This document shows, in pieces, positions 13,201-36,500 of a stretch of DNA of 64,000 bases (the stretch's first letter is position 1; each line of letters starts with the position of its first letter). Under the pieces are notes generated by a model. The model saw nothing but the letters and a program-made list of their open reading frames with translations, ran no database searches and was not told the origin of the DNA. The translations under genes were made by a program, and so were the position numbers. Source of the DNA: Solen grandis. Taxonomy: Eukaryota; Mollusca; Bivalvia; Adapedonta; Solenidae. Location: the NCBI GenBank assembly GCA_021229015.1, contig CM037777.1:30011496-30075495 (forward strand). The letters run 5' to 3'.

Positions 13201-16200
13201 GAAAATCAAGTTCTAGGAGACTATCCCTTACAGGTAACCGAAATATCATGCTCAGGTATTCAAGATTAAGCCACATTTTTAAGGTAAGAAAAAGTTTCAC
13301 TCAAAAAAGTTAAAATATTTACAGTAAAAAGTACTCATAAGAAACAGGTTTCACTCAAATAGTACAAAAACAGGGAGTGATCACTCAATTGAAACAATTT
13401 CTTATTTATTCCTCTGAGGTTAATCAAGATCAACTCATGAAAGTCATGCATTATATATTACATATTTTAAAACCAGAAATCCTGAATAAAGTTCAAATTT
13501 AGTGCAGACAAGCATGTACACCTGACAGTCACTAATTACCTTTATGCAGAATATGCTATTGCTTGCATACTGTATCATAAAAATATAAAAGTAAAACCAC
13601 ATCTGCATATTACAAGCATGTTTCATGGATCATCTCTTTGAAAGAAAGATATGTTATGCTAAATCTAGAAGAAATAAATATTGTTATCAAATAACTTATA
13701 GAGCTATTCCAGGGAGATTACTTCAAAGAAGGAGGGGTAGGGTTGCAACTACAACTAAATAAAATTTTCTTTAGAGTGAATACACTGATTGCATCATCTG
13801 ATTGAATTATGGTTTGCATTTTAAGCCTGTGTTTTTTAAAACCAAGTTCTGTTGTTATCTGAAATAAAGGTCATCTCTCTCATTTATCCTTTAGGTTTAG
13901 GGAGAAATGTGCCTTATACATAAGTGCGCGCATGCGCACAAATGTATGTGGGCGGGTTAATCAAGATCACGAGTGAAACCAGTGCAATATATGTCTTGTA
14001 TCATGGCCAAATATAAGAAGGAGGCAGTATTGTAGTGATAGATGTAGCTGATAAATTGTAGTGATAGGTGTAGTTAATAAATTGTAGTGATAGATGTGGT
14101 TGATAAATTGTAGTGATAGATGTACTTAATAAATTGTAGTGAAAGATGTAGGCGATAAATTATAGTGATAGATGTAGTTAATAAATTGTAGCGATAGATG
14201 TAGTTGATAAATTGTAGTGATAGATGTAGTTGATAAATTGTAGTGATAGATGTAGTTGATAAATTATAGTGATAGATGTAGTGGATAAATTGTAGTGATA
14301 GATGTAGTTGATAAATTGTAGTGATAGATGTAGTTATAAATTGTAGTGATAGATGTAGTTAATAAATTGTAGTGATAGATGTAGGCGATAAATCATAGTG
14401 ATAGATGTAGTTAATAAATTGTAGTGATAGATGTAGTTGATAAATTGTAGTGATAGATGTAGTTGATAAATTGTAGTGATAGATGTAGTTGATAAATTAT
14501 AGTGATAGATGTAGTTGATAAATTGTAGCGATAGATATAGTAGTTAGATGTAGTATATTTTATGATAGAGTGTATAAATTGAGTGTAGGTGTTGATAATT
14601 GATTAATGTAGTTAATTATGTAGTGATAGTTAGTTAATAATTGATAAGATGTAGTTAATAATGAGTAGATGTAGTTGATAAATTGTACGATGATTAGATA
14701 TGTAGTATGATGTATAAATAATTGTAGTGATATAGCAATGTTAGTGTAGTAATAAATTGTAGTGTAATTACTGATAATGGATAGATTATATAAATTGTAG
14801 TGTATTGTATAAATTGTATGTAGCTGATAAATTGTAGTGATAGATGTAGCTGAGAAAGGGTAGTGATAGATGTGCTTGATAAACTTTAGTGATAGATGTA
14901 GTTGATAAAGCGTTCCTGGTTTGAATGATGGATCCAAACTTATGTTACAGGAGTGATAGAGTACCTGGCTGCAGGCTACAATAAAGACAAGCTCATCATT
15001 GGCATCCCATGGCATGCTTACAATTATACTTGTACTGAAAAGACATTGGCTGTCACAGGGGTACGTTTTTTTTATCAGATATTATTCAGCAAGTTCTAAC
15101 ACTTGTGAACAAGTCTCAGCTTTTCTTGTTTCAGATTGAAGAGTTTTATTTTTATCATACATCATCATAGTTTATGCAGTTCAAAAAATAAAAAAAGCTT
15201 AGCATTGCATAGAATGAGTAATGCACACTAGCCCTCAGTATAAATCTCCCCTTAAACTGGTATGTATCTGCAGATATATTGTGATAAGATATACTTTTTT
15301 CTTTTCTTTCAATTTATGTTGAACAAACATCAACAAATACCACCAGTTTGTTATAGATAACCTCCGTGAGTCATAAACTCTGATTGAATTTCTATTATCA
15401 GTGCTTAGATCCTCCTCAGGTCAGAGGAAGCAATGTTTTTAAGGTCAGGGACGTTTAAAGGTTATTTTATCATTGGTCCATGATCATTTGAAAATAATGC
15501 AAACGTCTGGGATTTTTTATTTTAATGATTTTTTTTTGATTTTCTTTGAGTCTAACATTTTCTGCTGATTTTGTTTATGTCATACAGAATAAATCTATTG
15601 AATTTTTCTTATCCTCTAAGAGGTAACTGATCTATTGTAAAATAACTTTTAGTGAAGGCATTCTTATTCATAAGCATTTATTCACATACAATGAAGTATT
15701 TTTCACATCCTATTACTTGATAATTAGCCATTATTAGTAGATATTTTACATAATTTAATTAATAAAGTAAGTCTTGCAAGGCAGGAAAACTAGTATTTTT
15801 TCATAGAAAAATAGATAGAAATGATTTTACATTAGGTGGTGCATGGAACCCAATATTTTTATTCTTTTCCAACTTTGATTATAGCTTGCATACAATATGT
15901 TCACTTTAAATTTGTTACAGCAAGGACATTTTATATGTCACCTGAAGAAGACAAACAACACATGTGATCTGAAGGCCTCAAGGGTAAAGACTCCACTTGG
16001 GATTTTCCAGAAAGAACACCCAGTACAGATCTATGAAGAAAAACAGTACAGCAAAGGCGATGAAGCCCCCTGGATGATTCATAGTGTAAGTTTAAGTCAT
16101 AACTTGCTTTAAAATATCTGTGTCCGTCCCCTTACGTCTAGTAGTTAGAGCGTCTGCCTCTGGAGTGGGAGGTTGTGGGTTTGATCCCCAGCCACGACAT

Positions 16201-19200
16201 ACAGAAGTATTTGAAAATGATAGTGGTATACCACTCATGTATTGTGCGCATTTCTATGACTTTGATTTCAATTTCAGAGAAGGGATGCAAACAATACACG
16301 AGAATTCAGTTTTTTGTAGTGTTTACAAACTTTACCCCACCCACTAAGAAGCTATATTGGATATCAGCAAAGTTTATATAAGTGTATTCATATTTTAAAT
16401 CTGTATTAAAGCTTTATTGTATAAACTTGCCAGAAAATTGTTGTCTGTTAGTGATTTCTGCTATATAATTGTGACATAAAAACTTACAAAATCAATGTTC
16501 TCGTTTTCATATATTCATTTTGTTTATGTTGCTGTGAATCACCTGTAACACGTTCAGTACTGTACTGTACTTTACATAATAATTGACGACATAAAGCCAA
16601 ATGCAATGTTCTATCGTCATTATTGAGACTAACCATGACTGCCATTATATTATACAATCAATTGTTTTTTGTACATTCAGGTGATATTCTAGCTAGTTAG
16701 TTCCAGTTTGGACAAAACTGTTCAGTTAAAGATAATTGTGTACTTCAAATTCCAAAAGGAAAGGGACTTGTGACAAACAAACAACAATTAAGGTGTCAAC
16801 TTTTGAAGACTATTTACTCAAACTATTGGCCATAATGAACATTAACATAACAATGCAAGCTGAAAGTGACTGACTTTCGGAAGCAGTAGAACTTTAGTTT
16901 CCAGTAGTTCAATCAAATATGTGCAAAACACCTGGGGCTAAACAAGATGGCGGCCTCCTCTATGTACAAAGAATGTGTGCGCATTATAGAAGGGAAATAT
17001 ATTTTTACCAAGATTTTGAACCTCAAACTCAGGATGCGCACTATACATGAGTGCGCACAATACATGAGTGTTTATGGTAGCTCCCTTACTTGGCACTCAG
17101 CATATAAGGGTAGTTCAAGGACTTGTTGGCCTGGTGTTTGGATAGTGTGACTGGGTATGGTATCATGCCTCATGTCCACAGCATGATATTGCAGTGTGGC
17201 AGCACTATATTCACCTCTAGAAGACTCCAAATGACTACAATACTGTCAGTGGGATATTAAAACAAACAAACAAAAAAATTCTGTTTTGTTGTACCTAGCT
17301 TTGAACTAATTGGTGGGGTCATTAAGTACTTGTATTTGTAACATTCAAAACTGTCTATGGATAAGTTTAGCTTTATACACATTTTTGAACATCAAAACCA
17401 GGTAGTTGAACTCCTATAAAACATATCACTTTTCAATTACCTTTTTCATACCGATTACTGGTGCTGTGTAATTGCCTTGTGTGGTATGTGTTTATTGTGT
17501 GTGTTTGTGTTTCAGTCCAAGAATGGGAACATCACAAACACTTCTATGACATGGTTCGAGAACATTGGGAGTTTGGAGGCCAAGTACTTGTTTGTACATG
17601 ATAAGAGCCTGAAAGGTTGGTGATCATTCTTCACTTTTGAAATAAATGGAAAAAATTGGAATGCTTTGTAGTAACATACATTAAAGCTTCCCCTGTTTAA
17701 CTATTTTAAGCAGACAACTATAATATAGTATTATGTATATGATTGCTTAGAGCTGGGAATCAGCTTGAACAATTATAATTGATTACCAGAAAAGAATAAT
17801 TAAGGTAGTATAACTCTAATGAGCACTTTTCCAGATCTTAATGTATATAATTATTCTGAATCTGTATTGTTTCACTAATACAAATATATAATTTTAAGAA
17901 AATTTATCACCATATTAATAATTTCTGACATTTGCATTACCCTTCTCACATTTTGGCTTTTATAATAAAAATGAAATCACCTTGGCAACATAAACATGGA
18001 TTAAGTTCAATGTTTTGTACAAATGGGGTACCAGAGTAACCATGAATATATGTGTGTTAAGAATATGTTTAAATCATATACCAAACCATTTTAAAAACAA
18101 AAATATGATAAGGTAGGGAAAAGTGCTCACCATTTTCGCACGACGTGATTTTCTATTATTATTTTTTCCACTAAAGTATGTTTTCTCTCTACCTGGGGCA
18201 ATTAACATTATTTGTTTTAGAAAAATTATCTTCAACCTCTAGGCAACATTTAGGCAAAGTATAAACACATTTTACCATTCAGATATATTAAGTACTCAAA
18301 TTTGAAATGACTCACTAGCACATTTCACTCTGGATTAAAAGTAGAAAAAGATGATTATTTGCCACGTTACATTGTAAAAAGACATTTTGTTTCTTTTGTT
18401 TGACAATATTTTACTAACCAGAACGGTATGTAAAATATGCAGCATAAGAAATAGAGCCAGACAGTAGTTCCTGCAGTTTTTCAATTTCTGACTTTCTAGA
18501 TGACAAGAGTCAAATGTTGACTTACTAGACCAGAGGTGATCTTTATTGACATTCCTTTTGATTATTTTTCTAATTTGTCCATCATCTATGGGCATAATAG
18601 ATATATCAATATTTTCTTATATGTTGAAATTAAAAAAAATTTAAATTTTGAAAAACTACACTCTGATTTGAACCGAACGCTTAGAATGTCTTTAGTGTTA
18701 GTCTTTTCTGTACAAAAAACTGTTGTATGTAAAAACACCAACATCGGCAATGTGTATGTGATCAGCATTAGACTTGTTCTACCATAATTATAATACTAAC
18801 TTTGTATAAATATATTGTCAATTATTTAGAATGCTACTGAAGATTTTACTTGCATAATGCGATAAATATGAAAGTAATTTGTATTTTTATGTCACAGAAA
18901 ATTTCATGGTGGGAATTGAATTGATAAATAATGATTTCTTCACATGGAGCATACCTGCCAATTACTTCGTCAAGAGTCTGTCCTGAAATCAGGATGTCGT
19001 AGGTTCAATCCCCAGCCACAACATACCAAAGTTGTAAAAAATGGCACTGTTACAGTTCTCTTCCTTGGAGCTCAGCATATTAGGGTAGTTCCATGACTGG
19101 TTGGCCTGGTGTCAGGATAATGACTTTGACGTGATGCTGCAGTTAGGCAGCACTATATCTGTCTTAAATGACTGCAATACTGTTGGCAAGACATTCAACC

Positions 19201-19861
19201 CAATCAAACAAATTCTTTTCAGACTACCTATTATCCTAGTGTAACAAACGCAGGGATAATTCTATGTGAAAAAAAAAATCAGGAGCAAAAACATCCCATT
19301 TGGACAAAGTTATTTAGAACCTGTCTATGTCCAGAGAGACTTTTAAATTGTATGTATACTGGATTACATTCTAACATGGGATTTTTTTCTCATTCAGCAG
19401 ATTTCAGTGAGATTACAAGCAAAACTTAGAGCAAATCTCTTGAAATGATTCCAGAAGTGGCTGTTTAACCTGTGCACATGCTGGACGAAAATAGTGATTT
19501 TCATATTTTCTAGTAAAGAAAAATCTCAGTTTGAAATGTTCGTGAAACACGAGCCTGTCATGTTAGTTATATAAATCACAGAAAGAACTGGTCATACAAA
19601 GCAACTGTTGAGAGGGTTTAGTACAAATTAAAAACAGAACTTATTTCCAAATCAATGAAAATGAATTAAGTTTAAACTTAATCACAGTAAAATAAATCAT
19701 GTTGATTATTCCAGGTGTTGCTATATACTTTGGTGAGGATCTGACATACACCAAGGTTAGTACCAGTAATGACTTCAACTCTCACATGTGGGCATGGTTA
19801 CTGCACACCACTTTAGCCTCGGGGCCAGGGACGGTGAAGAAGAGTAACTTGAATTTTGCAG
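4237..19861 (+). CDS. Di-N-acetylchitobiase-like GH18 protein (partial, multi-exon, probably inactive)
   Basis: Eight plus-strand exons bounded by AG/GT were read: 4237-4378, 6057-6127, 7473-7620, 11216-11387, 14951-15060, 15921-16085, 17516-17615 and 19715-19861. Their conceptual product follows lysosomal di-N-acetylchitobiase (CTBS, glycoside hydrolase 18), which trims GlcNAc from the reducing end of chitobiose cores. Exon 1 (LTTVISYND..DLMCYTHS) matches the LMCYAHS region, exon 5 (LIIGIPWHAYNYTC) matches VMGVPWYGYDYTC, and exon 6 continues the substrate-cleft region. In exon 3 the GH18 DxxDxDxE signature reads DVLALDLN, so the catalytic Glu is Asn; the MSYD position appears as LSPE. I infer a non-catalytic family member. 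Exons 2 and 3 do not join in phase, so a microexon is missing or a base is wrong. The signal-peptide exon was not found, and the 3' end approaches the N block at 19919. Family call fairly sure; exact model moderate. Confidence 0.7.
5023..5866 (-). repeat. Hairpin-ended repeat, family D copy 2 (intronic)
   Basis: It has the same frame as the copy at 2841: one end TATACCACCGCAAAC..GTTTGAAGGCAGTATA, the other GCGGGGGTATTAATCAC-CTTC-AGTGATAGCTCTAGTTTTT. The core has repeated phrases such as AGAGTTATTGCCC, but the periodicity is more decayed than in copies 1 and 3. It lies in the first intron between the recognised chitobiase-like exons. No ORF of note. Confidence 0.7.
6262..7187 (-). repeat. Hairpin-headed repeat, family F (intronic)
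   Basis: On the minus strand it starts AACAGAAG followed by the stem GGCCACAGTGGCC, then has a core of loosely repeated phrases (for example GTTATGACCCTTG and TGGCCATAA variants). It ends near GGTGAGCTTAAAC, which resembles the tail of the family at 49266. No coding potential is seen. Boundaries are approximate because only one copy is in the window. Confidence 0.45.
7858..8808. mobile_element. Possible pogo/Tigger-like DNA transposon remnant
   Basis: The right edge, read inward on the minus strand, is TACAGTAGAAACTCACTTAG followed by short GC-rich phrases (GCGGGCACC, ACGGGCAA). This style is typical of pogo/Tigger termini inserted at TA. The left part has an inverted pair around GGAACCTCACTATTAAGGCC (7864-7944). 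No transposase frame was recognised between them. The right end is fairly convincing; linking the two ends into one element is speculative. Confidence 0.35.
9131..10601 (-). repeat. Hairpin-ended repeat, family D copy 3, with 155-bp tandem core
   Basis: The ends match the other D copies: ATACCCCCCT..CAACTTCGTTG..GCGGGGGTATAC at 9131 and GCGGGGGTATTTGCTCCAT-TACA-ATGGCAGTTCTAGTTT at 10562-10601. Nearly identical core units are spaced exactly 155 bp apart (the phrase TTTTTGTCCGG or its variant starts at 9534, 9689, 9844 and 9999), with a diverged copy upstream. A 26-bp minisatellite (10050-10435) sits between the core and the tail. The tail stem has a different sequence from copies 1 and 2 but still pairs. 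Confidence 0.75.
10050..10435. repeat. 26-bp minisatellite (about 14-15 copies)
   Basis: Units of the form ACAGTACAGTGTAATAATCG are repeated head to tail with a 26-bp period and alternate between GGACCTGA and CGACCGGA variants. A 144-residue open frame on the minus strand is only this repeat translated. Confidence 0.9.
10826..11163 (+). mobile_element. Possible retroposon with (GAA)n tail
   Basis: A non-coding block ends in an (AGA)n/(GAA)n run at 11143-11163, just upstream of the chitobiase-like exon at 11216. The simple 3' tail suggests a SINE or LINE 3' end. I see no clear tRNA-like head, and the start is uncertain. Confidence 0.3.
12562..14031. mobile_element. Non-autonomous DNA transposon with about 106-bp terminal inverted repeats
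   Basis: The segment 12562-12668 is the near-perfect reverse complement of 13924-14031. Both arms run from AATACTGCCTCC at the outer edge to the GTGCGCATGCGCAC palindrome at the inner edge, with only scattered mismatches. The 1.25-kb interior has no transposase-like frame. It lies in the intron between chitobiase-like exons 4 and 5. The target-site duplication is not clear. The right outer edge runs directly into the 26-bp minisatellite at 14031. Confidence 0.75.
14031..14905. repeat. 26-bp minisatellite beside a splice acceptor
   Basis: About 33 head-to-tail copies of a 26-bp unit (ATTGTAGTGATAGATGTAGT plus TGATAA) fill the intron up to 46 bases before the exon at 14951. Units at 14535-14830 have many small indels and the flanking ones are nearly uniform. 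A 151-residue minus-strand frame is an artefact of this repeat. Confidence 0.92.
16124..17275 (+). mobile_element. tRNA-derived SINE split by a nested DNA transposon
   Basis: The head (16128-16200) looks like a tRNA gene, with TAGTTAGAGCGTCTGCC (A-box-like) and GGTTTGATCCCC (B-box-like). The SINE body stops near 16228 and resumes at 17080 with GCTCCCTTACTTGGCACTCA, continuing through the conserved GGCCTGGTGT and GGCAGCACTATAT blocks to a (AAAC)n tail. Comparison with the uninterrupted copies at 18963 and 24396 shows that the intervening 847 bp is an insertion. It is not a functional tRNA. Confidence 0.75.
16231..17077. mobile_element. TIR DNA transposon nested in the SINE (TA target site)
   Basis: An 847-bp element has inverted ends (CCACTCATGTATTGTGCGC at the left, GCGCACAATACATGAGTG plus TTTATGG at the right) and TA on both sides (16229-16230, 17078-17079). 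It is the same family as the 851-bp element at 22926: both share ACAAGATGGC near the right end and a CTGTACTGTACTTTACAT-like block in the middle. There is no transposase frame, so it is non-autonomous, probably of Tc/mariner or pogo type given the TA duplication. Confidence 0.75.
18963..19206 (+). mobile_element. tRNA-derived SINE copy
   Basis: The GGTTCAATCCCCAGCCACAA B-box region is followed by the body blocks CTCAGCATATTAGGGTAG, GGTTGGCCTGGTGTCAGG and GGCAGCACTATAT, ending in an A-rich CAAACAAA tail. Its 5' part is eroded. It lies in the last visible intron of the chitobiase-like gene. Confidence 0.7.
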
Positions 19862-19918
19862 GTAAGTATTTTAACATTTAAATGCATTAATCCTATGCAC
19901 TTTTTCCAGTTTTAGTAG

Positions 19919-20018
19919 NNNNNNNNNNNNNNNNNNNNNNNNNNNNNNNNNNNNNNNNNNNNNNNNNNNNNNNNNNNNNNNNNNNNNNNNNNNNNNNNNN
20001 NNNNNNNNNNNNNNNNNN
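19919..20018. other. Assembly gap (100 N)
   Basis: Exactly 100 N, the usual placeholder for a join of unknown length. It lies 57 bases past the last recognised chitobiase-like exon, so the gene's 3' exons may be in the gap. Confidence 0.99.
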
Positions 20019-20399
20019 GAAAATCTGAAGAAAACCCAAAAAAAATAGAGAATGTTTTTTGGAAAGGGTTTCCTTTTAATAAATCTGGAAAAGATGTTTT
20101 TCTTCGTCTTCAATGTTTATCAAAACCATGGATGTCTTTCAAACCAGTTCTGTGCCCTAACCCTAGGCAAGGTATATCAATTTTAATGACTTTGTAATGA
20201 TGCTGAAAGGGAAAGAACTGGCAACCTCTTATTTTTGGCAGATTGGGTATTCAGTTTAGATTCTAACATTTTAGTCCTTTAGACCGTGTTGATTTTGCAT
20301 CCTTAATGTATATTACAAAATCACATTAATCAAAAGATGCAAATCTTAGCATGCTTTCAATCATTACCTGCTTATTAATTTTGGCAACTTTGCCTTTCA

Positions 20400-20845
20400 T
20401 GATGTTAGTCAACTGGATTTAACATCCCATCAACTGTACTTCTGTCATTTCAGTAGTTGTCTTTACAGACAAATAGAGTGCTACCTCCTGTGATACCACA
20501 CCATAGGGAAGTGGCATGATACCATCTGGCAACATTATCCTTTATATAAACGTATTATCTGCTGCCTGTGATACCACACCATAGGGGGCAACATTATCCT
20601 TTATATAAATGTATTATCTGCTGCCTGTGATACCACACCATAGGGAAGTGGCATGATACCATCCGGCAACATTATCCTTTATATAAATGTATTATCTGCT
20701 GCCTGTGATACCACACCAGATACCACACCATAGGGAAGTGGCATATCCTTTATATGAATGTATTATCTGCTGCCTGTGATACCACACTACAAAGAAGTGG
20801 AACGATACCATCCGGCAAAATTATACTTTATATGAACGTATATCT
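20400..20845 (-). repeat. SINE fragment with its tail amplified as about 78-bp tandem units
   Basis: A minus-strand SINE tail (TTTCAGTAGTTGTC... with GATACCACACC and GGCATGATACCATC blocks) is followed by repeated copies. The block TGATACCACA starts at 20491, 20569, 20628, 20706 and 20777, giving spacings of 78, 59, 78 and 71 bp. A piece of the SINE has thus become a small satellite just beyond the 3' end of RUVBL2. Confidence 0.7.
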
Positions 20846-21485
20846 AAACTTTTCTGAAGTTGGCACCATTCATTATGCTATTAACTTGACGCCAAAACAG
20901 GTATATTCCTGCCCCAAATGTTTGTAGGAGGTTGACAAACTAAGGTAAGTATTGAAAGCAAGATTCATGTGCATTTCTTTTTCAGAGGTTTGTACAGCTT
21001 TTCACTAGTTAAAACGATATGAATATTCATTTTGGGGCGTTCTTGCGTCATGCTAATTCATATACTAGTATACTAATAATAAATGTCTGTGAATATAACA
21101 TAATTCAGGCAAATGTTTAGTTTAACTTTGTGAGAACTTTTTAAATAAAACTTAACAACATTTATAAGCTCATACTTTTACTTCTGTACAATTTATAAAA
21201 CAGAATGATGTAAGTTAACGTAACAAAATCAGACAAAGGCAATGTCAATGCAGATCCAATGAGAAAATGGCTGTGACGATGATACCCCCAAACAGAGAGC
21301 CACGTGAAAACCAGACTGAGAACTGCCACGCCACAAGTGACATCAGTATTTTCACTTCTTCCTGTTGGAGGTAGCAATACTTTCCATTAAGGTCCACACA
21401 AATAACACAATGATTTGATCCCTCGCTATCAGATGCCATGATTTAAGATGAACATAGATCTATGCTGTCACACTCTACCCGTCCA

Positions 21486-34157
<12,672 letters not shown>

Positions 34158-36500
34158 GGTTATTTGTTTTTAGCTGGACTGGATACCGTTCTACAAAAAT
34201 TTACTGACATTAAAGTACTGTTTTTGACAGTAGAATGAACACGTTAACCAGTCAACAACCTGCTTCAGCGCCACAAAAAGAAGGGAGATAACTTAAATGA
34301 AGTTTCTGGAAAACGGCTTGTCGGAACACGCGTTATTCCGAATATTCCGAATTATTACCCACATAGGCATATAATAATCTAGGTGAATATAATTCTTAAA
34401 AATTAAAGAAAATCATTTCGAGCAATTCTGTTTTTTTTTCTGTTTTTTTTTAACTGTATTTATGAGATACCTCTCTCGAGTGAAGCTAATTAATAGATCT
34501 ATATCTAGCGAAATAATATTACGAGTATTTCTTAAAATGGTCCTGTGGTCAACATCTATATTATTTTGAATTAGAACGTACAGAGATGTGAATACTAGAA
34601 GCAGTGAACATAAGATATACCCAGTGTCGGTCGATCAATATTAAAAAACGATCATATGTACATCATTGGTAGCTTAGCATAGACAGTATCGGATGTGAAA
34701 CGACTTTCACGTGCCAAACTAAAAAGTTATTTGCATAGCCATCTATCTCTTACAAAATCGGGTTTGGAACGAAATTAAAAAAGAAAGAAAAAAGACAAGT
34801 TGTTATTATTTTCTCAGTCTAGTATCTAACATTATGGAGATTATCTTAGAAAATATACTGGAGAGAGTTATAATACATCTATAATGCATTAGCGTCATCA
34901 CAGTTTCCCATGATCTCCTTTCTTTTTTGGGACGGGTACGATTGCGCCTTTGACCAACTTTCTGGATAAATACAATCTGATGCATAACGTACATTAAAAA
35001 ATCACATAACAAAGGCCTTTGTAAATCAAACACAATTGTAAACATCTCTATAGGTAAAAGCGCATCGATGCCACAACTTTTACCAGCTTTGAGAATTGAA
35101 ATAGCAGATCTAACTTATAAATGGTAACATTTTATCTAGTTTTTTTTTTTAAATTAAAAGTATTAACTCGCCTTCAGTATCATTTCTCTTAATTGTAGTA
35201 TCATCTGATAACAGATTTTTCCAATCAGGACTGATCAATCCCGGCCGGACACCCATATGAGGATGTTGTGGGTCAGTGACGAAACGTCCCAATGATTGGC
35301 ACCCTCCTGATGATGAGTAGTAGCAGCACTACTCAGGAGCGGATTTTTAAAATGCAACAATCGTCAGCAGATAGACTAGGCCTATATCGGAACTCCGAGA
35401 GGATTTTTTTATTTAATTCCTTTCCAAAACTGGTCACTCTCCTGTCGATCGGACGGTTACTTACTCATTTTTTTCTAGCATTACAATACATTGATTATTT
35501 TCACTTAAGGATGATGATTGCGTACGCATGTAGGTTTATGAACATGTTTCAGAGCTGTTTTTTTTTAAAAATTTTTTACATACTTATTGCAAGTTTTTTT
35601 TAAAGGGCATTTAATAAGGGCGGCCCAACACTTGGCGAGGGACACCAGGGCCAGAGCATTTCCTTAAAATAAGGTTTTAATCTCTCTATGCCTGGGCGAG
35701 TCCTGTTTCATGTTTAATGTCGAACGCACCAGAGTACAGCATGAGCTTATTGAACAATGTTTTTTTTTTCCTTCACATTTTATAACATTACGTACAATAC
35801 CGTACATGTATAATTGCGTACATATTGCCATTGCAATCTGTGGCGCCAAAATACATGTCGTGCCTGGTAAACTTGCATGTATTGTTATGTTGTTTATTTA
35901 TCCTGTAAGAGGCACTGAGAACAGTGGAGACCGGATATTGCCGATCCCTGGTGAACTGGTCTCTCAATATTTTAATGATTTGTTGTGGAGTCCCGCTCCG
36001 ATGCACACTCATCTGTTCAACAAACAGAACCGGTCCATAGTTACTAGTAAATTAATTTGCACCGGGAAGACAGTGTGCATTTATAATACATATACATGAC
36101 TGGTTTGGATATCGAAACTTTATATTATTTTTATTAAGGGTTTAATAGACGTTCATGAAGATGATGCATGGTTACAATATTTTTTCCGCCAAGTATGGAA
36201 GCTTCCAAAGTATATGTTTGATAAACTTGTTTGGTTGATTTGTGGTTAGATATACGTACTTGAAAGACATTTTCAATACTACATGTCCAAATTCATACAA
36301 TCTGTGTTATTATTATGCAATTCTTCCGTCCTTCTTTCGAACCTTAATGGCTGATACCCATTTAAGCATATAAATTATTATAGCCGAAATAACCACAATG
36401 ATGTCCTTATCATTGAAGAGGGTGGTGTGACTGCTGCGGTTAATATTTAATTAAGGCATGTATTATCTTCTATATCATTTAAGTACCTTTTATTTGTAAA
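34158..36500. other. Upstream of RUVBL2; no gene recognised
   Basis: This stretch contains the 5' UTR and promoter of RUVBL2 near its right-reading start, but I see no TATA box or other specific signal that I can defend. Short frames here lack recognisable domains. The sequence is ordinary AT-rich unique-looking DNA up to about 36500, where the character changes. Confidence 0.5.

Noticed and set aside
14560..15015. 151-residue open frame on the minus strand
   Set aside because: It runs through the degraded end of the 26-bp minisatellite and then antisense across the real plus-strand exon at 14951-15060.
16128..16200. Possible functional tRNA gene
   Set aside because: A- and B-box-like motifs are present, but it is continuous with the SINE body that recurs elsewhere and does not form a convincing cloverleaf.
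21245..21439. 64-residue minus-strand frame with a hydrophobic stretch
   Set aside because: It lies in the RUVBL2 3' untranslated region, has no recognised homology and an overlapping frame of similar length, so I treat it as chance.
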